A stretch of 64,000 bases of DNA from Pseudomonas sp. dw_358 (lineage in GTDB: Bacteria; Pseudomonadota; Gammaproteobacteria; Pseudomonadales; Pseudomonadaceae). The DNA lies in NCBI RefSeq assembly GCF_018449655.1, contig NZ_JAAVUX010000003.1, positions 248,001 to 312,000 on the forward strand. The letters run 5' to 3'. Both the position numbers and the translations under genes were made by a program. This document shows, in pieces, positions 9,775 to 18,647 of this stretch; positions within the stretch are counted from its first letter, which is position 1; each line of letters starts with the position of its first letter. The notes under the pieces are model-generated. The model was not told the origin of the DNA. It was given only the letters and a program-made list of their open reading frames with translations, and ran no database searches.

Positions 9775-10710
9775 CGTGAGATCTCCCGAAGCGTTGGGTA
9801 ATGAATGCCCAGGACAAAGACTCGCCAGGGTGGCTGCAGGATAACGCCGTTTACCTAGGCGATCACCTATTGCCGGCGCTGCACTCTTAAATGGCATGCC
9901 TGCTTCGTTCAATCCCGCATCCGCCGGCCCGAGGCAGCGGTCTATACCGCGTTGACCGAAGTGATGCTTGATGGCGCAGTGCGCACTTTTTCGGTGCGAA
10001 CATTCACAAAGGGCTGACGGAAAGCGGGCTTAGATCAATATTTCACACGAGGTCTTATGCCTAACTGCCTTACACAGCGAGAAATTCCGTCTATCCGATT
10101 GCTATGCGAAAGCGCACGGCTCGTCTAGCATCTAAAACGCTGGCGCTACCTTTCGCACCAAAAAGAGCCGTTCTGGCTAATCTCAGTGCATCGGACGGGG
10201 AGTAACATTCCCACATTGCCTCACAGCGGTAACAACCTGACTTCAGGGTTAGCGGCGGCCAGGTAACGAAAGGCGCCGGTTATTTTACAAAAAAACCTGC
10301 CAGACCCTAGTGTTTACAGGGGGTTCCGCCGGTCAAGAAAAAAAGTTGTGAAAAATTTGTTAGAAGATGTCACCTTTGTGCACGCTTGTTGCAACATCAC
10401 TCGTATAGACGACCTGAGCCATGTAGCGAAGGTTGCGTGAGTCACCCAAGTGGCAACGAACCCGTTTACGGAGTGTACCGAAGCAAAGGCCTGAAACTTG
10501 ATTCAGGTCGCCAACCCTCGGGGGAAGAGCCGATAGCGATGCGGCTCTTGACGCGGGAAAGCGCTTCGGCACATGGGCAATACCGCATACGCAGCACCCT
10601 GAACCCGCCGCAACGGAGTTGTCCGTCACGGCAAAAAAAGAAAGAGCCGGCCCAGATAAAAAACCAGGTGGACCGGCAGTACTCTTCCTAAAACCAAAGG
10701 AGCAAGTCAC
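9775..10710. other. Long gene-free region upstream of oprD
   Basis: 936 bases with no credible gene; short frames in it have no recognisable features. It divides the leftward HIT-slyX unit from oprD. The part next to oprD holds small hairpins: CCTGAA/TTCAGG at 10490-10507 and AAGAGCCG/CGGCTCTT at 10525-10549. An A-rich tract follows near 10632-10645, and the ribosome site AAAGGAG precedes the GTG start. A long structured leader for a regulated porin is plausible. Confidence 0.5.
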
Positions 10711-12048
10711 GTGAAAGTGATGAAGTGGAGCGCAATCGCATTGGCAGTTACCGCTGCCAGCACCCAACTGGCCTCGGCAGCAGCCTTCGTCAGCGACCAG
10801 GCAGATGCCAAGGGCTTTGTTCAAGACAGCACCCTGAACGTTCTGCTGCGTAACTATTATTTCAACCGTGACAACAAGAATAACTCCCACGACTCCATTG
10901 ACTGGACTCAGGGTTTTCAGGGCGTGTTCAGCTCGGGCTTCACCCAGGGCACTGTGGGCTTTGGTGTTGATGCGTTCGGCTACCTGGGCGTTAAACTGGA
11001 TGGCGGCAAAGGCACCACCGGTACCAACAACACCGAAGTCAGCCACGACGGCAGCCCGTCGGACAGCTTCGGCAAAGCCGGCGCCGCTCTGAAAATCCGC
11101 TTCTCGAAAACCGAAATCAAAATCGGCAACCAGCAGCCTACTACTTCGCCCGTGTTCGCTGTCGGCGGTTCGCGTCTGCTGCCGCAGACGGCCACCGGTA
11201 CTACCATCCAGAGCAGCGAGATCAAAGGTCTGGACCTGGAAGCCGGTCGTTTCACGTCGGCCACCAGTGAATCCACTGTCAACCGTGATGGCGAGATCGG
11301 TTCCGAATACGGCGGCGCCACGTCGCGTGCGGCCACTTATGCCGGCGGCAAGTATCAAATCAATGATGCCCTGTCCGCTTCGCTGTACGGCATGAAGCTG
11401 GAAGACATCTGGAACCAGTACTATGCCAACGTGAACTACGCACTGGCCTTGACTGATACCCAGGCGCTGACTTTCGACTTCAACTACTACAACACCCGCG
11501 ACTCGGGTTCGGCCAAGATGGGTGACATCTCCAACAACACGTGGTCGTTGTCGGCAGCCTACTCTTTCCTCACCGCGCATACCCTGACCCTGGCCTTCCA
11601 GAAGGTCAACGGCAACAGCCCGTTCGACTACATCGGTGTGGGTGACAACAACCGCGGTGGCGACTCGATCTTCCTGGCTAACTCGATTCAGTTCTCTGAC
11701 TTCAACAGCCCGGGTGAAAAATCGGTTCAAGCTCGCTATGACCTGAACATGGCCAGCTACGGCGTACCTGGCTTGAGCTTCATGACCCGTTATGTCTACG
11801 GCTGGGACATCGACAACAGCAAGATCGCTGCTGACAGCCCGTACGTCAACGCCGGTTACGATCGTCAGTACACTGACATCGAGCACCACGAAATCAACGT
11901 CGAAGCCAAGTACGTTGTTCAGTCCGGCCCTGCGAAAGACCTGTCTTTCCGCATCCGCCAGGCGTTCCACACTGCCGATGCCGGCCAGATCGACGGCGAC
12001 CACAAAGAGTTCCGCCTGATCGTCGACTACCCGATCTCGATCCTGTAA
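10711..12048 (+). CDS. oprD: OprD-family outer-membrane porin
   Basis: 445-residue porin with a cleavable signal peptide (MKVMKWSAIALAVTAASTQL, then ASA|AAF). The mature start FVSDQADAKGFVQDSTLNVL and LRNYYFNRD are typical of the 18-strand OprD/OccD barrels, and the C-terminal FRLIVDYPISIL is a barrel-closing strand. OprD proteins take up basic amino acids, small peptides or carboxylates. The position between slyX and proS is that of P. aeruginosa oprD itself. Start is GTG with AAAGGAG 8 bases before. A perfect terminator follows. Confidence 0.9.
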   Translation: MKVMKWSAIALAVTAASTQLASAAAFVSDQADAKGFVQDSTLNVLLRNYYFNRDNKNNSHDSIDWTQGFQGVFSSGFTQGTVGFGVDAFGYLGVKLDGGKGTTGTNNTEVSHDGSPSDSFGKAGAALKIRFSKTEIKIGNQQPTTSPVFAVGGSRLLPQTATGTTIQSSEIKGLDLEAGRFTSATSESTVNRDGEIGSEYGGATSRAATYAGGKYQINDALSASLYGMKLEDIWNQYYANVNYALALTDTQALTFDFNYYNTRDSGSAKMGDISNNTWSLSAAYSFLTAHTLTLAFQKVNGNSPFDYIGVGDNNRGGDSIFLANSIQFSDFNSPGEKSVQARYDLNMASYGVPGLSFMTRYVYGWDIDNSKIAADSPYVNAGYDRQYTDIEHHEINVEAKYVVQSGPAKDLSFRIRQAFHTADAGQIDGDHKEFRLIVDYPISIL

Positions 12049-12083
12049 TCGAGGCGAGCTCTGCTCGCAACGGTATTGGCGCT

Positions 12084-12120
12084 GCAAACAAAAGCCCGGC
12101 TCAGCCGGGCTTTTGTTTGC
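12084..12120 (+). terminator. Terminator of oprD
   Basis: Perfect 17-base-pair stem GCAAACAAAAGCCCGGC with a TCA loop; the T-rich right arm gives a normal rho-independent stop. Its last base is also the first base of the palindrome at 12120-12139. Confidence 0.92.
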
Positions 12121-12139
12121 CCCTCTATATATAGAGGGG
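12120..12139. repeat. Perfect 20-base palindrome upstream of proS
   Basis: CCCCTCTATATATAGAGGGG is its own reverse complement. It abuts the oprD terminator and lies 91 bases before the proS start, where the proS promoter is expected. It could be an operator or an extruding cruciform. No regulator is assigned. Confidence 0.75.
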
Positions 12140-12230
12140 ACCACCTCCCCCCACCCGCCTTGTACCGGGGGAGAACGTGCCCGTACAATGCCCAGTCACA
12201 CTACAATTCAGCAACAGACAACGGCCTACC

Positions 12231-13946
12231 ATGCGCACCAGTCAATATTTGCTCGCCACGCTCAAAGAAACCCCTTCCGACGCGGTCGTCATCAGCCACC
12301 AGCTCATGCTGCGCGCCGGCATGATCCGCAAGCTCGCCTCGGGCCTTTACACCTGGCTGCCGATGGGTCTGCGAGTGATGCGCAAGGTCGAAGCCATCGT
12401 CCGTCAGGAAATGGACGCTGCGGGCGCCCTGGAAGTGCTGATGCCCGGTATCCAGCCCGCCGAGCTGTGGCAGGAATCCGGCCGCTGGGAGCAGTACGGC
12501 CCCGAGTTGCTGCGCCTGAAAGACCGCCACGATCGCGAATTCTGCGCCGGGCCGACCCACGAAGAGGTGATCACCGACATCGCCCGCAACGAGTTGAACA
12601 GCTATAAACAGCTGCCCATCAACATGTACCAGATCCAGACCAAGTTCCGTGACGAGATCCGTCCGCGCTTCGGCCTGATGCGCGGTCGCGAGTTCATCAT
12701 GAAGGACGCCTACTCCTTCCATACCGACCAGGCTTCCCTGCAGCAGACTTACGACCGCATGCACCTGGCGTACACCAATATCTTCACGCGCCTGGGCCTC
12801 AAATTCCGCCCAGTGGAAGCCGACAATGGCTCCATCGGCGGCGCCGGCTCCCACGAGTTCCACGTGCTGGCCGAATCCGGTGAAGACGACATCGTTTTCA
12901 GCGACGGCTCGCAGTACGCGGCCAACATCGAAAAAGCCGAGGCCGTTCCGCGGGAATCCAGCCGCCCAGCCGCCAGCGAAGCACTGCGTCTGGTGGACAC
13001 CCCCAACGCCAAGACCATCGCGCAACTGGTGGAAAACTTTGGCCTGGCCATCGAAAAGACTGTCAAGACCCTGGTGGTGCACGCCGCTGAAGAAGGCAAG
13101 CTGATTGCCTTGATCATCCGTGGCGACCACGAGCTCAATGAAATCAAGGCCGCCAACCAGCCACAGGTGGCCAGCCCGCTGGTCATGGCCACTGAGGCCG
13201 AATTGCGCGCGGCCATCGGCGCCGGTGCCGGCTCCCTCGGCCCACTGAATCTGCCGCTGCCTTGCATCATCGATCGCTCGGTGGCTCTGATGAGCGACTT
13301 CGGCGTGGGCGCCAACATCGACGACAAGCACTATTTCGGTGTCAACTGGGAACGAGACCTGCCGGTGCCGGAAGTGGCCGACCTGCGCAACGTTGTGAAC
13401 GGCGACCCAAGCCCGGACGGGCACGGCACGCTGAGCATCAAGCGCGGCATCGAAGTGGGCCACATCTTCCAGCTGGGCACCAAGTACAGCGAAGCCATGA
13501 AGTGCCAGGTACTGGGCGAGAACGGCAAGCCAGTGACCCTGACCATGGGCTGCTACGGCATCGGTGTGTCCCGCGTGGTCGCCGCTGCCATCGAGCAGAA
13601 CCATGACGCCGGCGGTATCATCTGGAGCGACACCCTTGCGCCTTTCCAGGTGGCCCTGGTGCCGCTGCGCTATGAAACCGAACAGGTTCGCGAAGCCACT
13701 GACAAGCTGTACGCCGAACTGACCGCCGCCGGCTTCGAAGTGCTGCTGGATGACCGTGACAAAAAAACCAGCCCGGGCATCAAGTTCGCCGACATGGAAC
13801 TGATCGGCATCCCACACCGCATCGTGGTCAGCGACCGCGGCCTGGCCGAGGGCAACCTGGAGTACAAGAGCCGTACCGAAAGCGAGGCTCAGGCCTTGCC
13901 AGTGGCTGATGTGCTGGGTTTCCTCAAGGCGCGTATCCAGCGCTGA
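12231..13946 (+). CDS. proS: Prolyl-tRNA synthetase
   Basis: 571-residue bacterial-type class II ProRS. It has the catalytic N-terminal core ([20 protein letters not shown]; motif 2 around [22 protein letters not shown]), the editing insertion of about 180 residues that clears Ala-tRNA(Pro), motif 3 [17 protein letters not shown], and the C-terminal anticodon-binding domain. ATG at 12231 is the family start; the upstream extension to 12177 is not. Confidence 0.97.
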   Translation: MRTSQYLLATLKETPSDAVVISHQLMLRAGMIRKLASGLYTWLPMGLRVMRKVEAIVRQEMDAAGALEVLMPGIQPAELWQESGRWEQYGPELLRLKDRHDREFCAGPTHEEVITDIARNELNSYKQLPINMYQIQTKFRDEIRPRFGLMRGREFIMKDAYSFHTDQASLQQTYDRMHLAYTNIFTRLGLKFRPVEADNGSIGGAGSHEFHVLAESGEDDIVFSDGSQYAANIEKAEAVPRESSRPAASEALRLVDTPNAKTIAQLVENFGLAIEKTVKTLVVHAAEEGKLIALIIRGDHELNEIKAANQPQVASPLVMATEAELRAAIGAGAGSLGPLNLPLPCIIDRSVALMSDFGVGANIDDKHYFGVNWERDLPVPEVADLRNVVNGDPSPDGHGTLSIKRGIEVGHIFQLGTKYSEAMKCQVLGENGKPVTLTMGCYGIGVSRVVAAAIEQNHDAGGIIWSDTLAPFQVALVPLRYETEQVREATDKLYAELTAAGFEVLLDDRDKKTSPGIKFADMELIGIPHRIVVSDRGLAEGNLEYKSRTESEAQALPVADVLGFLKARIQR

Positions 13947-13953
13947 CAACCGA

Positions 13954-14080
13954 GCTTGCTCCCACAGCGTTCGAGATCAATTCAGGACGCTGCGGAGCAA
14001 GCCTTGACTGCGATACTGGCGACGCGGTCCGGCGGGTTTGCGCGGTGATGCCATCGGGCCCCAAGCGCTGCTCCGACAGG
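13954..14080. repeat. Composite REP-like region after proS
   Basis: Two parts. An inverted pair GCTTGCTCC (13954-13962) and GGAGCAAGC (13994-14002) can form a hairpin. It is followed by a block (14011-14080) that shares GGCGACGCGGT and GCGCGGTGATGCCATCG with the sequence at 63528-63597. Both look like decayed copies of a second pseudomonad REP family. Lies between convergent proS and dinB and may help terminate them. Confidence 0.6.
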
Positions 14081-14108
14081 GTGAACCTTGATATCGAGGC
14101 TGGCCCTG

Positions 14109-15167
14109 TCAGCCAAACAGCTCCAACTGCTCCAACCTCCCGCGCAAATCCTCCAACCGCACCCCTATCCCCAACAGCCGTACCGGTTTCTCACCACGGG
14201 AATACGCCTGGCTGAGCAACTGTTGATAACTGGCCAGGTCTCGCCCTGCCCCCGCCTGCTCCAGCGTAGTCTGGGTGAAGTCATGGAATTTCACTTTGAC
14301 AAAGGGCTTGCCCGGCCGGTAACTGCTGTCGATGCGAGCCATGCGTCCTGCCAGCGTCTCCATCAGCTCCGGCAGTTTTTCCAGGCAACTGGCGAGATCC
14401 GGCAGATCGACGTCGTAGGTGTTCTCGACGCTGATGGATTGACGTCGACTGTCGTTGTGCACCGCTCGCTCGTCGATACCGTGGGCCAGATTCCACAGGC
14501 GCTCGCCAAAACTGCCGAATTCACGCACCAGCGTCAGCTTCTTCCACTCGCGCAGCTGCTGGCAGGTCTCGATGCCCAACCTTGCCAACTTGTCTGCCGT
14601 GACCTTGCCTACCCCATGCAACTTGCTCACCGGCAGGTCGGCAACGAACGCCTCGACCTCGGCCGGAGTGATGACGAACAGCCCGTTGGGCTTGCGCCAG
14701 TCACTGGCAATCTTGGCGAGAAACTTGTTGGGCGCCACACCCGCCGAGACAGTGATGTGCAGACGCTGGGAGACTTTGCGGCGAATGTCCTGGGCAATAC
14801 GGGTCGCGCTGCCGGAAAAGTGGCTGCAGTCGGACACGTCCAGGTAAGCCTCATCCAATGACAGCGGCTCGATCTGCTCGGTGTATTCGCGAAAGATCCC
14901 GTGGATTTCCCGGGACGCCTCTTTATAGGCATCCATGCGCGGCTTGACGATGGTCAGGTCGGGGCACAGTTTCAGTGCATGGCGGGACGACATGGCCGAA
15001 CGCACGCCATAGGCGCGAGCCTCGTAATTGCAGGTGGCGATCACCCCCCGGCGCTCGGCCGAACCGCCGACCGCCAGCGGCTTGCCGGCCAGTTGCGGGT
15101 CGTCGCGCATCTCGATGGCCGCATAAAAGCAGTCGCAGTCGACATGGATGATCTTGCGCTGGGTCAT
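14109..15167 (-). CDS. dinB: DNA polymerase IV
   Basis: 352-residue Y-family translesion polymerase. Metal-binding residues are Asp10 (HVDCDCFYAAIE) and Asp105/Glu106 (PLSLDEAYLD); a helix-hairpin-helix and the little-finger domain follow. The very C-terminus QLELFG is a beta-clamp-binding motif. ATG at 15167 (MTQRKIIHVD) is the family start. A LexA-like box lies 26 bases upstream, so SOS control is expected. Confidence 0.96.
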   Translation of the reverse strand: MTQRKIIHVDCDCFYAAIEMRDDPQLAGKPLAVGGSAERRGVIATCNYEARAYGVRSAMSSRHALKLCPDLTIVKPRMDAYKEASREIHGIFREYTEQIEPLSLDEAYLDVSDCSHFSGSATRIAQDIRRKVSQRLHITVSAGVAPNKFLAKIASDWRKPNGLFVITPAEVEAFVADLPVSKLHGVGKVTADKLARLGIETCQQLREWKKLTLVREFGSFGERLWNLAHGIDERAVHNDSRRQSISVENTYDVDLPDLASCLEKLPELMETLAGRMARIDSSYRPGKPFVKVKFHDFTQTTLEQAGAGRDLASYQQLLSQAYSRGEKPVRLLGIGVRLEDLRGRLEQLELFG

Positions 15168-15192
15168 GTACCGGTAATTCTTTTGCAAAAGG

Positions 15193-15208
15193 TTGTACAA
15201 ATGTACAG
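15193..15208 (-). promoter_or_regulatory. LexA-like box of dinB
   Basis: On the minus strand CTGTACATTTGTACAA, one base off the CTGT-N8-ACAG SOS consensus of gamma-proteobacteria, placed 26 bases before the dinB start. Confidence 0.65.
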
Positions 15209-15400
15209 TCAGTATCGCACCACCGGCTGGCCAATTGCAGCCATCGCCGACGAGATCGCCCTGCCCTGCCCTGTTTCAGATTTATTTTTTCAATCGTCAT
15301 GCCCCGGCCAATAGCCCGCAAAGCCTTGCTCTGCATGGCTTACACGGCTTTCATGCCACGCTAAGCGGTTGAACAAAAAGAGTTTTCTTGAAATCAGCGA

Positions 15401-15428
15401 TTGACAGCCCGGGGCTACGCTGTAGAAT
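15401..15428 (+). promoter_or_regulatory. Sigma-70 promoter of the first tRNA-fMet
   Basis: -35 TTGACA at 15401-15406, 16-base spacer, -10 TAGAAT at 15423-15428; the tRNA starts 12 bases after the -10. Confidence 0.85.
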
Positions 15429-15440
15429 CCACCCCACAGA

Positions 15441-15517
<77 letters not shown>

Positions 15518-15527
15518 AACATCAAAG

Positions 15528-15556
15528 AAGGCTACTCGAAAGAGTGGCCTTTTTTG
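15528..15556 (+). terminator. Terminator of tRNA-fMet copy 1
   Basis: AAGGCTACTC, loop GAAA, GAGTGGCCTTTTTT; one mismatched pair in a 10-base stem, then a T run. Confidence 0.85.
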
Positions 15557-15631
15557 TGTCTGGTTGTTTCATGGTGAAACCCGGCTCATCTGATAACAAT
15601 CAGCTCATCTGAAGAAAGATCAAACTCTTGC

Positions 15632-15659
15632 TTGACACCCTCACCTTTACAGGTAGAAT
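15632..15659 (+). promoter_or_regulatory. Sigma-70 promoter of the second tRNA-fMet
   Basis: -35 TTGACA at 15632-15637, 16-base spacer, -10 TAGAAT at 15654-15659. Hexamers and spacing equal those of copy 1 while the spacer sequence differs. Confidence 0.85.
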
Positions 15660-15672
15660 GCGCCCCCACAGA

Positions 15673-15749
<77 letters not shown>

Positions 15750-15755
15750 ACATCG

Positions 15756-15786
15756 AAAAAGGCCACTCGAAAGAGTGGCCTTTTTT
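15756..15786 (+). terminator. Terminator of tRNA-fMet copy 2
   Basis: AAAAAGGCCACTC, loop GAAA, GAGTGGCCTTTTTT; perfect stem followed by T residues, a better-paired version of the hairpin after copy 1. Confidence 0.9.
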
Positions 15787-15992
15787 GTTTGCGCGACACT
15801 TTGACGTCGCACTGAATGGCAAAAACGTGGTCCACCTGAGGGGAGGTCAGCCGTGAAACTTCCCCTATAGCTGAACCGCCAGGCCTGTAGAATGTGCTGA
15901 CAGGTTAATATGTACTGAATTATTTTCTTCGTAAGGATTGGTAACTTGATTGGATACCCTCATCCTGTTGCGCATTATCCAAGAGGTGATTG

Positions 15993-18647
15993 ATGCGCCC
16001 CGACTCGCCCAACGCTCTCGACCCTGCGGTACCTGAAACCGCTCCAGATCCCGATCCGATTCGCTCGCGCCCGGCGCTCGGCGAACTGATCAGCAAATAC
16101 CGTCAGCCTATCGGCCTGGCCGTCACCCTGTTGTTGTTCTGTATTGCCCTGGTCGCCTGTCACCACTTGCTCAGCGAGCTGGATATCTATGCGCTGCACG
16201 ACTCCGTGCTGGACACCCCTCGCTCGTCGCTGATCGGTGCCTTCGCTGCCACGGCCTTCGGTTTTCTGGTCCTGCTGGGCTATGAATGGTCCGCGAGCCG
16301 CTATGCCTCGGTAGATTTGAAACCGCAAACCCTGGCACTGGGCGGCTTCACCGCGTTTGCCATCGGCAACGCGATCGGCCTGTCCATGCTGTCCGGCGGC
16401 TCGGTGCGTTATCGCCTGTATTCTCGCCAAGGCATCGGCGCCGGCGAAGTCGCCCGCATGACCCTGTTTGCCAGTCTGTCCCTGGGCTGCGCCTTGCCAC
16501 CACTGGCGGCCCTCGCGACGCTGAGCAACCTCCCCGCCGCCTCCGACGCCCTGCACCTCTCACCGTGGCTGCTAGGCGTGGTGTCTGGAGGCATCCTGGT
16601 GCTGGCGCTGGCCTTGGGTATCGGTATCTATCGCCGTCGGCTGCCCGAACAGCCCATCGCTCATAACCTGCTGGTCAAGGTCGGCCGCCGTACCCTGCGC
16701 CTGCCCGGGCTGAAGCTCACGTTGCTGCAACTGGTCATCACCGCCCTGGATGTGATGGCAGCCGCGACCGTGCTGTATCTGCTGCTGCCTGAGGCGCCGC
16801 CCTTCGGCGCCTTCGTGCTGGTGTATCTGCTGGCGCTGGCCGCCGGCGTGCTCAGCCACGTGCCTGGCGGTGTGGGTGTCTTCGAAGCGATCCTGCTGGC
16901 CGCCTTTGCCAACGACCTGGGCGCCGCGCCATTGGCTGCCGCCCTGCTCCTGTACCGGCTGATCTACGTGATGCTGCCGTTACTGCTGGCCTGTGTCGCC
17001 TTGCTGATCAACGAAGGTCGGCGTCTGCTGTTTGCCAAGCAGGCGATCCGCGTCGGCTCCGGCCTGGCGGCACCGATCCTTGCGGTGCTGGTGTTCCTCT
17101 CAGGTGTGGTGCTGCTGTTTTCCGGCGCGACACCGGAAATCGACACCCGGCTCGAGGACATGGGTTTCCTGCTGCCCCATCGCCTGATCGACGCGTCGCA
17201 CTTCGGTGCCAGCTTGATCGGCGTGCTGTGCCTGCTGCTGGCCCAAGGCCTGCGCCGGCGGTTGTCGGCGGCCTGGATCCTGACCATGAGCCTGCTGGTG
17301 ATCGGTGCGATCCTGTCGCTACTCAAGGGTTTCGACTGGGAAGAAGCCACCCTGCTGGTGCTGACCGCCGCGTTGCTGGCAGTGTTCAAGCGCTCCTTCT
17401 ATCGCCCCAGTCGCCTGCTGGAACTGCCGTTTTCGCCCATCTATGTGCTGGCCAGCGCCAGCGTGGTGGGGGCTTCGATCTGGCTGCTGCTGTTCGCCTA
17501 TCAGGACGTCCCTTACAGCAATCAGCTGTGGTGGCAATTCACCCTGGACGCTGATGCTCCACGCGGCTTGCGAGCAGCCCTGGGCAGCGCCGTGGTACTG
17601 GTGATCGTCTCGCTGACCTGGTTGCTGCGTACCGCACGACCGACCATCCATCTGCCCACGCCAGACGAAATCCAGCGCGCGGCGCGCATCCTGCAGGCCT
17701 CCAACCAGCCGGACGGCGGCCTTGCCCTTACCGGCGACAAGGCCTTGCTGTTTCACCCCAAGGACGAAGCCTTCCTGATGTATGCCCGCCGCGGCCGCAG
17801 TCTGGTAGCGCTGTACGACCCCATCGGGCCGACTCAGCAACGGGCCGAGATGATCTGGCAGTTCCGCGACCTGTGCGACTTCCACCATGCCCGTCCGGTG
17901 TTCTATCAGGTGCGCGCCGAAAACCTGCCGTTCTACATGGACATCGGCCTGACCGCGATCAAGCTCGGTGAAGAAGCCCGTGTGGACTTGCGGCGCTTCG
18001 ACATCGACGCCAAGGGCAAGGAGATGAAGGACCTGCGCTACACCTGGAACCGCGGCACCCGCGACGGCCTGTCGCTGGAAGTCTACGAACCGGGTCAGGC
18101 GCCGCTGGAAGAACTGCGGGTCATCTCCGATGCCTGGTTGACCGGCAAGAACGTACGCGAGAAAGGCTTCTCGCTGGGGCGCTTCAGCGATGAATATCTG
18201 TCGCACTTTCGCATTGCCATCGTCCACTTCGAAGGCAAGCCGGTGGCGTTTTCCAACCTGCTGGAAACCCAGAGCCATGATCTGGCCAGCCTGGACCTGA
18301 TGCGCGCCCACCCGGACGCACCTAAACTGACCATGGAATTCATGATGGTCGGCCTGATTCAACACTACAAGAACAAGGATTACGCCCGCTTCAGCCTGGG
18401 CATGGTGCCACTGTCGGGGCTGCAACCTCGCCGGGGTGCGCCGCTGACCCAACGACTGGGCTCGATGGTGTTTCGCCGTGGAGAACAACTGTACAACTTC
18501 CAGGGCCTGCGCCGCTTCAAAGACAAATTCCAGCCTGACTGGGAACCTCGTTACATGGCCGTGCCCGCGGGTCTCGATCCGTTGGTGGCATTGGCTGATA
18601 CCGCCGCCCTGATTGCAGGCGGCCTGACTGGATTGGTGAAACGCTGA
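15993..18647 (+). CDS. mprF: MprF-type aminoacyl-phosphatidylglycerol synthase/flippase
   Basis: 884-residue integral membrane protein. The N-terminal two thirds hold many hydrophobic helices (flippase domain, with the VPGGVGVFEAILL segment). The C-terminal DUF2156 domain from about residue 550 uses aminoacyl-tRNA to modify phosphatidylglycerol; visible landmarks are YDPIGP, EKGFSLGRF and MEFMMVGLI. In P. aeruginosa the homologue PA0920 makes alanyl-PG and raises resistance to cationic peptides and acid. ATG at 15993 is preferred to the TTG just before it. Its TGA stop overlaps the next start. Confidence 0.9.
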   Translation: MRPDSPNALDPAVPETAPDPDPIRSRPALGELISKYRQPIGLAVTLLLFCIALVACHHLLSELDIYALHDSVLDTPRSSLIGAFAATAFGFLVLLGYEWSASRYASVDLKPQTLALGGFTAFAIGNAIGLSMLSGGSVRYRLYSRQGIGAGEVARMTLFASLSLGCALPPLAALATLSNLPAASDALHLSPWLLGVVSGGILVLALALGIGIYRRRLPEQPIAHNLLVKVGRRTLRLPGLKLTLLQLVITALDVMAAATVLYLLLPEAPPFGAFVLVYLLALAAGVLSHVPGGVGVFEAILLAAFANDLGAAPLAAALLLYRLIYVMLPLLLACVALLINEGRRLLFAKQAIRVGSGLAAPILAVLVFLSGVVLLFSGATPEIDTRLEDMGFLLPHRLIDASHFGASLIGVLCLLLAQGLRRRLSAAWILTMSLLVIGAILSLLKGFDWEEATLLVLTAALLAVFKRSFYRPSRLLELPFSPIYVLASASVVGASIWLLLFAYQDVPYSNQLWWQFTLDADAPRGLRAALGSAVVLVIVSLTWLLRTARPTIHLPTPDEIQRAARILQASNQPDGGLALTGDKALLFHPKDEAFLMYARRGRSLVALYDPIGPTQQRAEMIWQFRDLCDFHHARPVFYQVRAENLPFYMDIGLTAIKLGEEARVDLRRFDIDAKGKEMKDLRYTWNRGTRDGLSLEVYEPGQAPLEELRVISDAWLTGKNVREKGFSLGRFSDEYLSHFRIAIVHFEGKPVAFSNLLETQSHDLASLDLMRAHPDAPKLTMEFMMVGLIQHYKNKDYARFSLGMVPLSGLQPRRGAPLTQRLGSMVFRRGEQLYNFQGLRRFKDKFQPDWEPRYMAVPAGLDPLVALADTAALIAGGLTGLVKR

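Noticed and set aside
10386..10691. 101-codon frame upstream of oprD
   Set aside because: No ribosome site, biased composition and no family features; better read as leader DNA.
10360..12144. 594-codon open frame opposite oprD
   Set aside because: The plus-strand porin has signal peptide, ribosome site and terminator; the opposite frame has none.
12201..13949. 582-codon frame opposite proS
   Set aside because: Complementary-strand artefact of a highly conserved synthetase gene.
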